Positions 28,414-36,337 of a DNA stretch of 49,220 nucleotides are shown in pieces (the first letter of the stretch is position 1; each line of letters opens with the position of its first letter). A program made the translations under genes and the position numbers. Source of the DNA: Sphingomicrobium sp. (lineage in GTDB: Bacteria; Pseudomonadota; Alphaproteobacteria; Sphingomonadales; Sphingomonadaceae); contig JANWLR010000050.1 of the NCBI GenBank assembly GCA_025450755.1, forward strand, positions 1 through 49,220, written 5' to 3'. The notes below the pieces were generated by a model that was given only the letters and a program-made list of their open reading frames with translations, made no database searches and was not told where the DNA came from.

Positions 28414-30006
28414 TCAGATATGCAGCGCGCGCGGGCGGGTGCGGCGGATCCACAGCGCGACCAGCATGCGGGTGAAGTAAACGGCGGTGAACACCGAGGT
28501 GAGGACGCCGATCAGCAGGACGACGGCGAAGCCGCGCACCGGACCCGAGCCGAAATAGGCCATGATCGCCGCCGAGATCACGTGCGTGACGTTGGCATCG
28601 AAGATCGCTCGGAAGGCCTCGTGATAGCCGGTCTCGACGGCATCGAGCAGCCGCCTTCCGCGCCTGATCTCCTCGCGTATTCGCTCGTTGATCAGGACGT
28701 TAGCATCGACCGCGGCGCCGATGGTCAGGATGAAGCCGGCGATTCCCGGGAGCGTCAGAGTCGCGTTGAACATCGCCATGATCCCCAGGATCAGGAAGGC
28801 GTTCACGACGAGCGCGACGTTGGCATAGACGCCGAAGCGGCCGTAGGTGACCAGCATGAAGACGATTACCAGTGCGACAGAGACCACCGAGGCGATCACG
28901 CCCTTGTGAATCGAATCTGCGCCGAGTTCGGCGCTGACCGTCCGCTCCTCAATTGGAATCAGCTTCACCGGGAGCTTGCCGGAAGCGAGGCTCACCGCGA
29001 GCTCGTGTGCGCTTTGGACCGTGAAGCTGCCCATGATCTGCGCGCGTCCGCCAAGAATCGGCTCGTTGATGTTGGGCGCGGAAAGCACCTTGTCGTCGAG
29101 GATGATTGCGAACGGCTTACCGACATTCTCCTGCGTTGTTCGCGCAAATCGCCGCGCACCCGCCGTGTTGAAGGTGATGTCGATGTCCGGCCGGCCGTCC
29201 TGGTCGAAGCTCTGCTTTGCGTCGACCAACTGGTCGCCCGAGACCATGACCCGGCGCTTGACGGCCATAAAGCCGGACCCGTCGGCCATCGGGAGCACCT
29301 GGCTTCCCGGCGGCGCGCGGCCCTGCTGGACATCCTGCTGATTGGCCGACAGGTCGACGAGCTTGAACTCGAGGCGCGCTGTCTGGCCGATCAGGCGCTT
29401 CAGGGCTTCCGGATCCTCGACTCCCGGCACCTCGACCAGGATGCGGTTTCCGCCCTCGGTTATGACGGTGATTTCCTTGGTCCCCGAAGGGTCGATCCGG
29501 CGGCGGACAACATCGCGTGCGACACCCATTGCATCCTTGAGCGCCTGGGCCGATCCCCCCGGAGTCGGAGTCATCACGATCCTGGTCGAATCGACGACCT
29601 GCACGTCCCAGTCGCGGTTGCCGGTCAGCGCCAACGGCTTGGTGAGGTTGCGCATTCGGTCGACAGCCGCATCTACCTGCCGCGGATCGCGAACCATGAA
29701 GGAGAGCCGACCGCCCGCGGTCGAGATATCGCCGATGTCGATCTGAGGATCGCGGCGGAGCTCGGTGCTCACCTCGTCCTCCATCGCCTGAAGCCGCTGC
29801 TTCTGCGCGTCTTGCGCGTCGGCCTCGAGCAACAGGTGGCTGCCGCCGGCGAGGTCGAGGCCAAGGCTGATCTTATATTGCGGCATCCACTTGGGCCAGC
29901 TGGCTCCAAGCGGAGTTCCGGCGATGAGGCTCGGGATCGACAGAAACACGCCGAGCCCGATTACGATCGCGATGAGCCAAACTTTCCAGCGCGGAAATTC
30001 GAGCAT
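28414..30006 (-). CDS. secD: Protein translocase subunit SecD
   Basis: Inner-membrane export subunit with a large periplasmic domain. N-terminal helix, then GLDLAGGSHLLLEAD, a conserved SecD motif; periplasmic P1 region to about residue 350; six-helix domain with GAAVDANVLINERIREE, the D/N-containing signature of the proton pathway. Length 530 is usual. Its ATG shares one base with the yajC stop (TGATG), suggesting coupling. Confidence 0.96.
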   Translation of the reverse strand: MLEFPRWKVWLIAIVIGLGVFLSIPSLIAGTPLGASWPKWMPQYKISLGLDLAGGSHLLLEADAQDAQKQRLQAMEDEVSTELRRDPQIDIGDISTAGGRLSFMVRDPRQVDAAVDRMRNLTKPLALTGNRDWDVQVVDSTRIVMTPTPGGSAQALKDAMGVARDVVRRRIDPSGTKEITVITEGGNRILVEVPGVEDPEALKRLIGQTARLEFKLVDLSANQQDVQQGRAPPGSQVLPMADGSGFMAVKRRVMVSGDQLVDAKQSFDQDGRPDIDITFNTAGARRFARTTQENVGKPFAIILDDKVLSAPNINEPILGGRAQIMGSFTVQSAHELAVSLASGKLPVKLIPIEERTVSAELGADSIHKGVIASVVSVALVIVFMLVTYGRFGVYANVALVVNAFLILGIMAMFNATLTLPGIAGFILTIGAAVDANVLINERIREEIRRGRRLLDAVETGYHEAFRAIFDANVTHVISAAIMAYFGSGPVRGFAVVLLIGVLTSVFTAVYFTRMLVALWIRRTRPRALHI

Positions 30007-30353
30007 CAGTCGTTCGCCGGCTTGCTGTTGGGGGTAAGGACCTGGCTGATCGTCGATTTGACCACGCGGATCTTCACGCCCTGAGCGATCTCCACCTCGG
30101 CTTCCTCGTCATTGACCTTGGTAACGCGCCCGCGGATCCCGCCGCCGGTAATCACATCATCCCCCTTCTTCACGGCGTTGATCGATGCCTGGTGGTCCTT
30201 GACCCTCTGTTGCTGCGGCCGGATCCAGAGCAGGTAGAAAATCGCGAAGACGAGGATGAACGGGAGGATCTGAAACAGCAGCGCCGCTGTCCCATTTGCC
30301 TGGCCTGCGGGAGCCGCTTGGACCATGCTCATCAGAATGGGTGGGTGGGACAT
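30006..30353 (-). CDS. yajC: Preprotein translocase subunit YajC
   Basis: Small single-span membrane protein associated with SecDF. One hydrophobic helix ([19 protein letters not shown]) is followed by [12 protein letters not shown] and the cytoplasmic [14 protein letters not shown] motif. The start is uncertain: ATG at 30353 gives 115 residues, while ATGs at 30332 or 30326 would give a start nearer the helix; none has a strong ribosome binding site. Directly overlaps secD by one base. A tRNA-Pro gene on the same strand lies upstream. Confidence 0.94.
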   Translation of the reverse strand: MSHPPILMSMVQAAPAGQANGTAALLFQILPFILVFAIFYLLWIRPQQQRVKDHQASINAVKKGDDVITGGGIRGRVTKVNDEEAEVEIAQGVKIRVVKSTISQVLTPNSKPAND

Positions 30354-30400
30354 TGAGAGGCCGAAATCTTTCCGTTGGAATGATGGAATCTTGCCCTAAC

Positions 30401-30419
30401 GACCGTCCCTCGGGCGGTC
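30401..30419 (-). terminator. Hairpin downstream of tRNA-Pro
   Basis: gaccgtcc / gggcggtc pair with one wobble, loop of about three bases, 12 bases past the tRNA 3' end on the minus strand. No T-tract follows, so it may be a processing or weak termination signal. Confidence 0.45.
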
Positions 30420-30430
30420 TATGGCAAGAC

Positions 30431-30507
30431 TGGTCGGGGCGACTGGATTCGAACCAGCGACCTCCACACCCCCAGTGTGATGCGCTACCAGGCTGCGCTA
30501 CGCCCCG
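30431..30507 (-). tRNA. tRNA-Pro (GGG anticodon), CCA encoded
   Basis: The minus strand folds into a full cloverleaf: acceptor arms cggggcg / cgccccg, anticodon stem tcaca / tgtgg with loop ctggggg giving anticodon GGG, and T-loop ggttcgaatcc. Discriminator A is followed by CCA in the DNA (30431-30433). It reads CCC and CCU codons. It is 77 bp upstream of yajC on the same strand. Confidence 0.96.
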
Positions 30508-30565
30508 ACTTGGCCGCGGCATCTAGGCAGGGCTATTCGACAAGGCAAGGTGGGAGGGGAGCCGA

Positions 30566-31267
30566 GTGGCCGGGCGACGGCGAAAAAGCAAGACAGGTCG
30601 GTGGGTTGGGCGGCTGCTCAGCCTGCTGCTCGCACTGCCGGCAATCTACCTTGCGGCCGCGCTGATCGGGTCGCTGGTTCCGGTCAACAGCGGTTGGAAG
30701 GAGCCCGCGGGCGGCACGACCGTCTACATTGCCGACAACGGCATCCATGCGGACATCATCATGCCGGTCAAGGCGCTGGGCCTCGATTGGTCGCGACTCA
30801 TCCCCAGAAGCGGCTTCGCGGCGGTACCCGCGAATTCAACCTGGATCGCGTTCGGCTCGGGCGAGGAGCATGTCTACCTGAATACGCCGACCTGGTGGGA
30901 CATTACGCCGCGAACCGTCTGGTCAGCACTCGCTGGCGGCAAGCGGGTGATCCACGTCGAATATGTGTCCAGCCCCAATTATGCAGTGCGGGAGATCCGA
31001 TTGAGACCCGAAGAATATCGCCGATTGTGGGCCGCGGTCCGCGCCGACTTCGCATTGGATCAGCAAGCCCGGCCGATCCGGATCGATCATCCAGGCTACG
31101 GACCCGCCGATGCCTTCTACCGGGCTACAGGCAAGGCCAATATGGTCCGAACCTGCAATGCCGCCGAGGCAGGCTGGCTGCGCCTCGCGGGCGCCAAGAC
31201 CAGCTTGTGGCCGCCATTCGTAAACGGCCTCGTCTGGCGGTACCGAAGGACAGCTTACAGCACGTAG
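30566..31267 (+). CDS. TIGR02117/DUF2459 family membrane-anchored protein
   Basis: Two hundred and thirty-three residues with a basic N-terminus ([12 protein letters not shown]) and one membrane helix (about 14-38), the rest probably periplasmic. Family-typical segments: [36 protein letters not shown] and [15 protein letters not shown]; conserved His and Cys suggest a papain-like/NlpC-type fold, which is inference. Function is not established. GTG at 30566 is preceded by ggaggggag. The 3' end overlaps the convergent hslU by 13 bases. Confidence 0.87.
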   Translation: MAGRRRKSKTGRWVGRLLSLLLALPAIYLAAALIGSLVPVNSGWKEPAGGTTVYIADNGIHADIIMPVKALGLDWSRLIPRSGFAAVPANSTWIAFGSGEEHVYLNTPTWWDITPRTVWSALAGGKRVIHVEYVSSPNYAVREIRLRPEEYRRLWAAVRADFALDQQARPIRIDHPGYGPADAFYRATGKANMVRTCNAAEAGWLRLAGAKTSLWPPFVNGLVWRYRRTAYST

Positions 31268-32601
31268 CGGCTAAGGTCGGCGTTCCTGGCAATGCTGCTG
31301 AGCTGCTGCTCGACGAATGCCGCGTCGACCATCAGCGTGTCGCCGCGACGGTTCTCGGCATCGAAGCTCACATCCTCGAGCAGTTTCTCCATAACGGTCT
31401 GCAAACGTCGCGCCCCGATATTCTCGACGGCTTCGTTGACCTCGGCGGCGATGCGGGCAAGCGCCTCGATTCCGTCCTTGGCGAACTCGATGGTGACCCC
31501 CTCGGTGCCAAGCAGCGCCTGGTACTGCTCGGTCAGGCTTGCGCGGGTCGCCGACAGGATCCGCACGAAGTCCTCCTGCGTGAGCGCCTTCAGCTCGACG
31601 CGGATCGGAAGCCGGCCCTGGAGCTCGGGCAAAAGGTCCGCCGGCTTGGCGATGTGAAACGCACCCGACGCGATAAACAGGATATGGTCGGTCTTCAGGG
31701 GCCCGTATTTCGTCGCGACCGTCGTCCCCTCGATAAGCGGCAGGAGATCGCGCTGGACGCCCTCGCGGCTTACCGATCCGCCGCGGACGTCGCTCACCGC
31801 GATCTTGTCGATCTCGTCGATGAACACGATCCCGTTGGCCTCGGCGTCGCCAAGTGCGACACGGTTGATGTCGTCGGGGTCGAGGCGCTTGTCGGCTTCT
31901 TCGTCGGTCAGACGCTCGAACGCCTCGGGCACCTTGAGCTTGCGGCGCTTGCGCGGTCCCTGCCCCATCGCCTTGCCCATGATCGATTTCAGGTCGAAAA
32001 CCTGCGCTCCCATGCCCGGAATCTCGAACGGCATGGACGGAGCCTCGTCGACCTCGATCTCGACCTCGGCCTTGTCAAGGCTGCCGTCGGCGAATCGCTG
32101 CTTGAAGCTTTGACGAGTTGCCTCGCTCGAGCCCTTGCCGGTGAGGGCATCGAGAAGCTTGTCCATCGCTGCTTCTTCGGCTGCCGCACGCACTTTGTTG
32201 CGGCGACGGTCGCGCTCAAGCCGAACCGCTTCCTCGACGAGGTCGCGCGCGATCTGCTCGACGTCGCGGCCGACGTAGCCGACCTCGGTGAACTTGGTCG
32301 CCTCGACCTTCACGAAGGGAGCGTCGGCGAGCCTTGCGAGGCGGCGGCTTATCTCGGTCTTGCCGCAGCCCGTCGGGCCGATCATCAGGATGTTCTTCGG
32401 CGTGACCTCGTCGCGCAGTTCGGGGCTGAGCTGCTGACGCCGCCAGCGGTTGCGAAGGGCTACCGCGACGGCTTTCTTGGCGTCGTTCTGGCCGACGATG
32501 TGCTCGTTCAACGCGGCGACGATTGCCTTGGGTGTGAGCTTGTCTTTCAGCACTTCGGCTTGCTCCGCGCCGCTCTTCGGGAATTTGGTCTGATAATTCA
32601 T
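31255..32601 (-). CDS. hslU: HslU, ATPase subunit of HslUV protease
   Basis: AAA+ unfoldase that feeds substrates to HslV. N-terminal [17 protein letters not shown], Walker A GPTGCGKT (about residue 60), the inserted I-domain (about 110-240), Walker [10 protein letters not shown], and the sensor-2/C-terminal region ending SRYVL, whose tail docks into HslV. ATG at 32601 gives 448 residues; a GTG at 32634 is possible. It follows hslV by 42 bases in the standard order. Confidence 0.96.
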   Translation of the reverse strand: MNYQTKFPKSGAEQAEVLKDKLTPKAIVAALNEHIVGQNDAKKAVAVALRNRWRRQQLSPELRDEVTPKNILMIGPTGCGKTEISRRLARLADAPFVKVEATKFTEVGYVGRDVEQIARDLVEEAVRLERDRRRNKVRAAAEEAAMDKLLDALTGKGSSEATRQSFKQRFADGSLDKAEVEIEVDEAPSMPFEIPGMGAQVFDLKSIMGKAMGQGPRKRRKLKVPEAFERLTDEEADKRLDPDDINRVALGDAEANGIVFIDEIDKIAVSDVRGGSVSREGVQRDLLPLIEGTTVATKYGPLKTDHILFIASGAFHIAKPADLLPELQGRLPIRVELKALTQEDFVRILSATRASLTEQYQALLGTEGVTIEFAKDGIEALARIAAEVNEAVENIGARRLQTVMEKLLEDVSFDAENRRGDTLMVDAAFVEQQLSSIARNADLSRYVL

Positions 32602-32643
32602 TTCGCCACGAATGTCGGGACCGCGTCGCGGCACTTCAAGCGC

Positions 32644-33183
32644 TCAGCCCTCAACCGTTTCCACAGTCAGTCGGTCGTTGGTGAACACGCACACTTCCGA
32701 AGCGATCTGCATCGCTCGGCGAGCGAGGACCTCCGGGTCCTGCTCATAGTCGGTGAGCGCCCGCGCTGCAGAGAGCGCGTAATTGCCGCCCGAACCGATC
32801 GCAGCGATCCCGCCCTCCGGCTCGAGCACATCGCCGTTTCCGGTGAGGATCAGCATCTGCTCGGCGTCGGCGACAATCATCAATGCCTCCAGATTGCGCA
32901 GATATTTGTCGGTCCGCCAGTCTTTGGCGAGCTCCACCGCGGCGCGCAGCAGCTGGCCGTTATGTTGCTCGAGCTTCGTTTCGAGCCGCTCGAACAAAGT
33001 GAAGGCATCCGCGGTTGCACCGGCGAAGCCGCCGATAACCTTGCCTTCCGCGCCGATTCGGCGGACCTTCTTTGCATTGGGCTTCATCACCGTGTTGCCC
33101 ATCGTGACCTGACCGTCGCCGGCGATGACCGTCTTGCCGCCCTTCTTGACGCCCAGAATCGTAGTTCCGTGCCATTTCTCCAA
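32644..33183 (-). CDS. hslV: HslV, proteolytic subunit of HslUV
   Basis: Threonine protease of the bacterial proteasome-like complex. TTG at 33183 with AAAGGAG six bases upstream gives 179 residues beginning [12 protein letters not shown]; as in other alphaproteobacterial HslV, a short leader precedes the catalytic Thr, so processing after Gly6 is predicted. Motifs [16 protein letters not shown] and SGGNYAL are typical. A longer frame upstream would run into the preceding membrane-protein gene and lacks a ribosome binding site. Confidence 0.95.
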   Translation of the reverse strand: MEKWHGTTILGVKKGGKTVIAGDGQVTMGNTVMKPNAKKVRRIGAEGKVIGGFAGATADAFTLFERLETKLEQHNGQLLRAAVELAKDWRTDKYLRNLEALMIVADAEQMLILTGNGDVLEPEGGIAAIGSGGNYALSAARALTDYEQDPEVLARRAMQIASEVCVFTNDRLTVETVEG

Positions 33184-33231
33184 AATCTTCTCCTTTGGAA
33201 ATGAGGTGGGGAGCAGCATGAGCTGCTGCAA

Positions 33232-33801
33232 CTATCCGTGCTGCTCAAAGCGCCGATCGGGAATGATCCACAGGATCGAGACACCGACGTAAATGGCGAC
33301 AGAAATGTAGGGGGAAGCGAAGGCGCTCGGAATCGCTGCCACATAGAGGAAGGTGCTGATCATCTCCTTCGTCCGGCCGCCGAGCGCCTTCTTCACTCCG
33401 GAAGTCTCGCCTTCGGCTCGGATCAGCGCGCGTTCCAACTGGTCGTATGAAATCGCGGCACAGACTAAGACGATTCCGAAGGACGCAACCGGCCAAGACG
33501 TGATCCCCGCCTCGTCGATCCAGCGGATCACCAGCGGAAAGAGCGTCAGGAAGAAAAGCAGCGAATGATTCGCCCACAGAACCGAGCCCGTAACCCGGTG
33601 CGCCGACTGCATCATGTGGTGGTGATTGTTCCAGTAGATTGCGACGTTGACGAAGGCGAGCAGGTAGGCGGCGAGCAGCGGCAGCACCGCGAGCGCGGCG
33701 TGAAGCGTTGGCTCGGCCGGAAACTTCAGTTCGAGCACCATGATCGTCAGCACGATCGCGACGACCCCGTCGGTGAGGGCATTGAGCCTCGTCGGACTCA
33801 C
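33232..33801 (-). CDS. TMEM175-family potassium channel-like protein (copy 1)
   Basis: DUF1211/TMEM175 family: about six membrane helices in 189 residues. The first helix carries RLNALTDGVVAIVLTIMVLEL, corresponding to the family RxxxFSDG signature, here LTDG. The GTG start at 33801 overlaps the stop of the second TMEM175 gene by four bases (GTGA). Bacterial members assemble as tetramers forming a K+-permeable pore. The two adjacent paralogues are about one third alike by eye, so they may form mixed channels. Confidence 0.88.
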   Translation of the reverse strand: MSPTRLNALTDGVVAIVLTIMVLELKFPAEPTLHAALAVLPLLAAYLLAFVNVAIYWNNHHHMMQSAHRVTGSVLWANHSLLFFLTLFPLVIRWIDEAGITSWPVASFGIVLVCAAISYDQLERALIRAEGETSGVKKALGGRTKEMISTFLYVAAIPSAFASPYISVAIYVGVSILWIIPDRRFEQHG

Positions 33802-34376
33802 AGGTCGCTCACCAGTCGCTCGAAGCGTTTGTCGGGCACAAGCCAGATCAGTGCCACTGCAACAAAGATAGTGATCGAGAGCCACGGCCAGAGGAACGCG
33901 AAGGGGATTGCCAGCAGGTACGATATCAGCGTCGCTATGCCCTTCCAGCTCCTGCCCGACGCCCTGACGATCGGCGCGTCCGAGTCATTGGCGCCAAGCA
34001 GGGCGGCCCGAAGCAGTACGGACGACAAAAAGCACAGCAGCATGATGACGCCGAACGCCACGATGGTGTCGCGTGTGATGCCCTCCTCACCCACCCAGCG
34101 GACGACGAACGGCACCAGGCTCAGCCAGAAAAGGAAGAACAGGTTGGTGAGCAGCACCGCGCCGTTCACCCGCCGAGCGGCCTGCAGCATGTTGTGGTGC
34201 TGTGACCAGTATATGCCGACCTTCACGAACGAGAGGGCGTAGACCACGAACAGCACCGTCAGGGGCTCGAGGGCGGCCAAGCCGGGAGCCTTGGGGACCG
34301 GCAGCTCAAGCACCATGATGGTGATGATGACCGCGATTACGCCGTCGGTGAAGCTGTTCAGCCGGTTGGTGTTCAT
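33798..34376 (-). CDS. TMEM175-family potassium channel-like protein (copy 2)
   Basis: One hundred and ninety-two residues from ATG at 34376, with the signature RLNSFTDGVIAVIITIMVLELP in helix 1 and about five further helices; the mid-protein SQHHNMLQAARRVNGAVLLTNL matches the equivalent NNHHHMMQSAHRVTGSVLWAN of the next gene. It is the first gene of the overlapping pair. Upstream on the same strand is a decayed lysis gene region. Confidence 0.88.
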   Translation of the reverse strand: MNTNRLNSFTDGVIAVIITIMVLELPVPKAPGLAALEPLTVLFVVYALSFVKVGIYWSQHHNMLQAARRVNGAVLLTNLFFLFWLSLVPFVVRWVGEEGITRDTIVAFGVIMLLCFLSSVLLRAALLGANDSDAPIVRASGRSWKGIATLISYLLAIPFAFLWPWLSITIFVAVALIWLVPDKRFERLVSDL

Positions 34377-34499
34377 GCGCCGCCCCCGCCGCTGTCTCCG
34401 CCATTCAGCAGCAAAACGGCGGTGCGGGCAAGCTACCGGATGTTTGGAGCCTGGTTCGGAGCGATCAAATGCTGCTGCCGCATCCAATCGATCAATTCA

Positions 34500-34856
34500 T
34501 CGAGCTGAATTGCCTGCTCGGACGCTCGTTCGCGCTCGCCTTCAGGAAGTTGGTCTTGACCGGCGCCTTATACAGCTCGTCCGGCGGCAGGGGGTAGCGG
34601 GCACCGATGGGTATCGGCGAGCACTGGGATCATCTGCGGCCTCGGTGCCGACGCGCAGGCGCTGAGCATCAACACGAACAGCGGGCGGCAAAAGCTGCAT
34701 CAAACCGATCAAGCGGGAATCCCGAAGCAGGTCGGACCGCCCTTGTCGGTCCCATTGTTCATAGCCTCCTTCCGGGTCGATCAAGGCGTCGATCAGAATG
34801 TCGGCGTCGACCACCTCATCCGTTCCCTGGCCTCCTCTCGACCGGACGCTAACCAA
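34500..34856 (-). pseudogene. Decayed phage-type lysis module (GH108 muramidase plus spanin-like lipoprotein)
   Basis: Reading the minus strand in shifting frames gives DADILIDALIDPEGGY (34820-34761), the N-terminus of GH108 N-acetylmuramidases with the catalytic Glu of EGGY. One base shift later follows NNGTDKGGPTCFGIP (34759-34712), the next conserved block. Then a stop, and a lipoprotein-like piece LFVLMLSACASAPRPQMIP from about 34681, resembling Rz1-type outer spanins, with PLPPDELYKAPVKTNF in yet another frame to about 34535. At least three frameshifts and a large internal deletion make function impossible. Together with 34377-34499 and 34857-34942, where I see nothing else coding, this fills the gap between the TMEM175 pair and the peptidase. 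Confidence 0.6.
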
Positions 34857-34942
34857 ATAGGTATATTATATCGACATTCATGAACCGATAATGCAAGCAG
34901 CTGTCGGTCTTGTGCGCTCCGGCGCAACGCCGCTACGCTACC

Positions 34943-36247
34943 ATGATGAGACGAATCTTCTTCGCATTCGCAGCGATCGCCACCTCCACGGCATCTTCCG
35001 CATTCGCCGCATTGTCGCCCGCAGAGCAGGCCATGGTCCGCACGGTCGATACCGAGCAACAGCGCACCGTCGCCATGCTCCAACGATGGGTCGACCAGAA
35101 CAGCGGGACGATGAACAAGCCAGGCGTGGAAGCGGTCCGCGACATGATCGTGCCCGAACTCCAGCAGCTCGGATTCAAGACCGAGTGGATCGACATGCGC
35201 GCGGTTGACCGCGCCGGCCAACTCGTCGCCAGGCATGTTGGCAGCCGCCGTGGCAAAAGGCTGCTGCTGATCGGGCATCTCGACACTGTGTTCGAGCCGG
35301 ATTCTCCGTTCCAGCGCTGGACAGCCCAAGGCGAGCGCGCGCACGGTCCCGGCGCAGGCGACGACAAGGGTGGCGATGCCGTGATCATCGCCGCGCTTCG
35401 GGCGATGCAGCAGGCCGGAACGCTGAAGAAGGCCAACATCACAGTCTTCCTGTCAGGAGACGAGGAAGACGCCGGAAGGCCGCTTGCGATCTCGCGGCGC
35501 GACCTGGTGGCGGAGGGAAAGAAAGCGGATGTCGCGCTCGACTTCGAAGATCTCGCGGTTGAGAACGGCAACGACATGGGCTCAACGGCCCGCCGGAGCG
35601 CCGGAAGCTGGACGCTGACGGTCACCGGCCGAGCCGCACATTCCGCGGGCGTGGGTGCGGGCGATTATGGCGCAATCTATGAGCTTGCGCGGATCATCGA
35701 CCAGATCCGACGCGAACTTCCCGAGGACAAGCTGACCTACAATGTCGGGCTCGTCGGGGGAGGGCAGACGGCAACGCTCGATGGCCAGAAGATCCGGCTG
35801 GAAGCGACGGGCAAGACCAACATCATCGCCGCGACTGCCGTCGCCCGCGGCGATCTTCGCGCGATTAGCCAGGACCAGATCGACCGCGTCGAAGCCAAGA
35901 TGCGTGCGATTGTCGCTGAGCCGCTCGCCGGCGCCCACGCAGAAGTCAGCTTCGATCCGGACATCTATCCGCCCATGCCGCCGACGGAGGGCAATCGCGC
36001 TATCCTCGCCGAGCTGAACGACGTCAATCGTGATATGGGTCTGGCCGAAATGGGCGAGCTCGATGCCTCGAAACGTGGAGCGGGCGACATCAGCTTTGTC
36101 GCTGCCGAGGTTAGCGGGCTTGCAGGGCTGGGACCCTGGAGCTCCGGCTCGCACACCGCGACCGAAACGGTTGATATCCCCTCGATCTTCAAGCAGGCGA
36201 AACGCGCCGCCATCCTGATGAGCCGAATCGCACGAGAGCACCGCTAA
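34943..36247 (+). CDS. Secreted M20-family metallopeptidase
   Basis: Zinc exopeptidase of the M20/M25/M40 clan with a signal peptide (residues 1-23, ending AFA), hence periplasmic. Metal ligands are evident: His in IGHLDTVFE, bridging Asp in GPGAGDDKGG, the catalytic Glu pair in GDEED, a further acidic ligand near ALDFEDL and His in GSHTATETVD. The dimerisation domain sits between (about 200-330), starting WTLTVTGRAAHSA. ATG at 34943 is chosen so that the signal peptide starts normally. Likely a carboxypeptidase or aminoacylase for scavenged peptides; substrate unknown. Confidence 0.93.
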   Translation: MMRRIFFAFAAIATSTASSAFAALSPAEQAMVRTVDTEQQRTVAMLQRWVDQNSGTMNKPGVEAVRDMIVPELQQLGFKTEWIDMRAVDRAGQLVARHVGSRRGKRLLLIGHLDTVFEPDSPFQRWTAQGERAHGPGAGDDKGGDAVIIAALRAMQQAGTLKKANITVFLSGDEEDAGRPLAISRRDLVAEGKKADVALDFEDLAVENGNDMGSTARRSAGSWTLTVTGRAAHSAGVGAGDYGAIYELARIIDQIRRELPEDKLTYNVGLVGGGQTATLDGQKIRLEATGKTNIIAATAVARGDLRAISQDQIDRVEAKMRAIVAEPLAGAHAEVSFDPDIYPPMPPTEGNRAILAELNDVNRDMGLAEMGELDASKRGAGDISFVAAEVSGLAGLGPWSSGSHTATETVDIPSIFKQAKRAAILMSRIAREHR

Positions 36248-36337
36248 GCGGCGGCCTTTCGACCTTGTTGCTGTTTTCCTGAAACCGCTGGGCGAATTGC
36301 GGGTTGTGCGTTTCTGGACAGGTGTGCGCCTGCCCGC

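Noticed and set aside
28420-30084. Open frame of 554 codons on the plus strand
   Set aside because: Antisense to secD, which has clear motifs; no recognisable protein.
30550-33204. Open frame of 884 codons on the plus strand
   Set aside because: It crosses the DUF2459 gene in another frame and then runs antisense to hslU and hslV; composition is that of a shadow frame.
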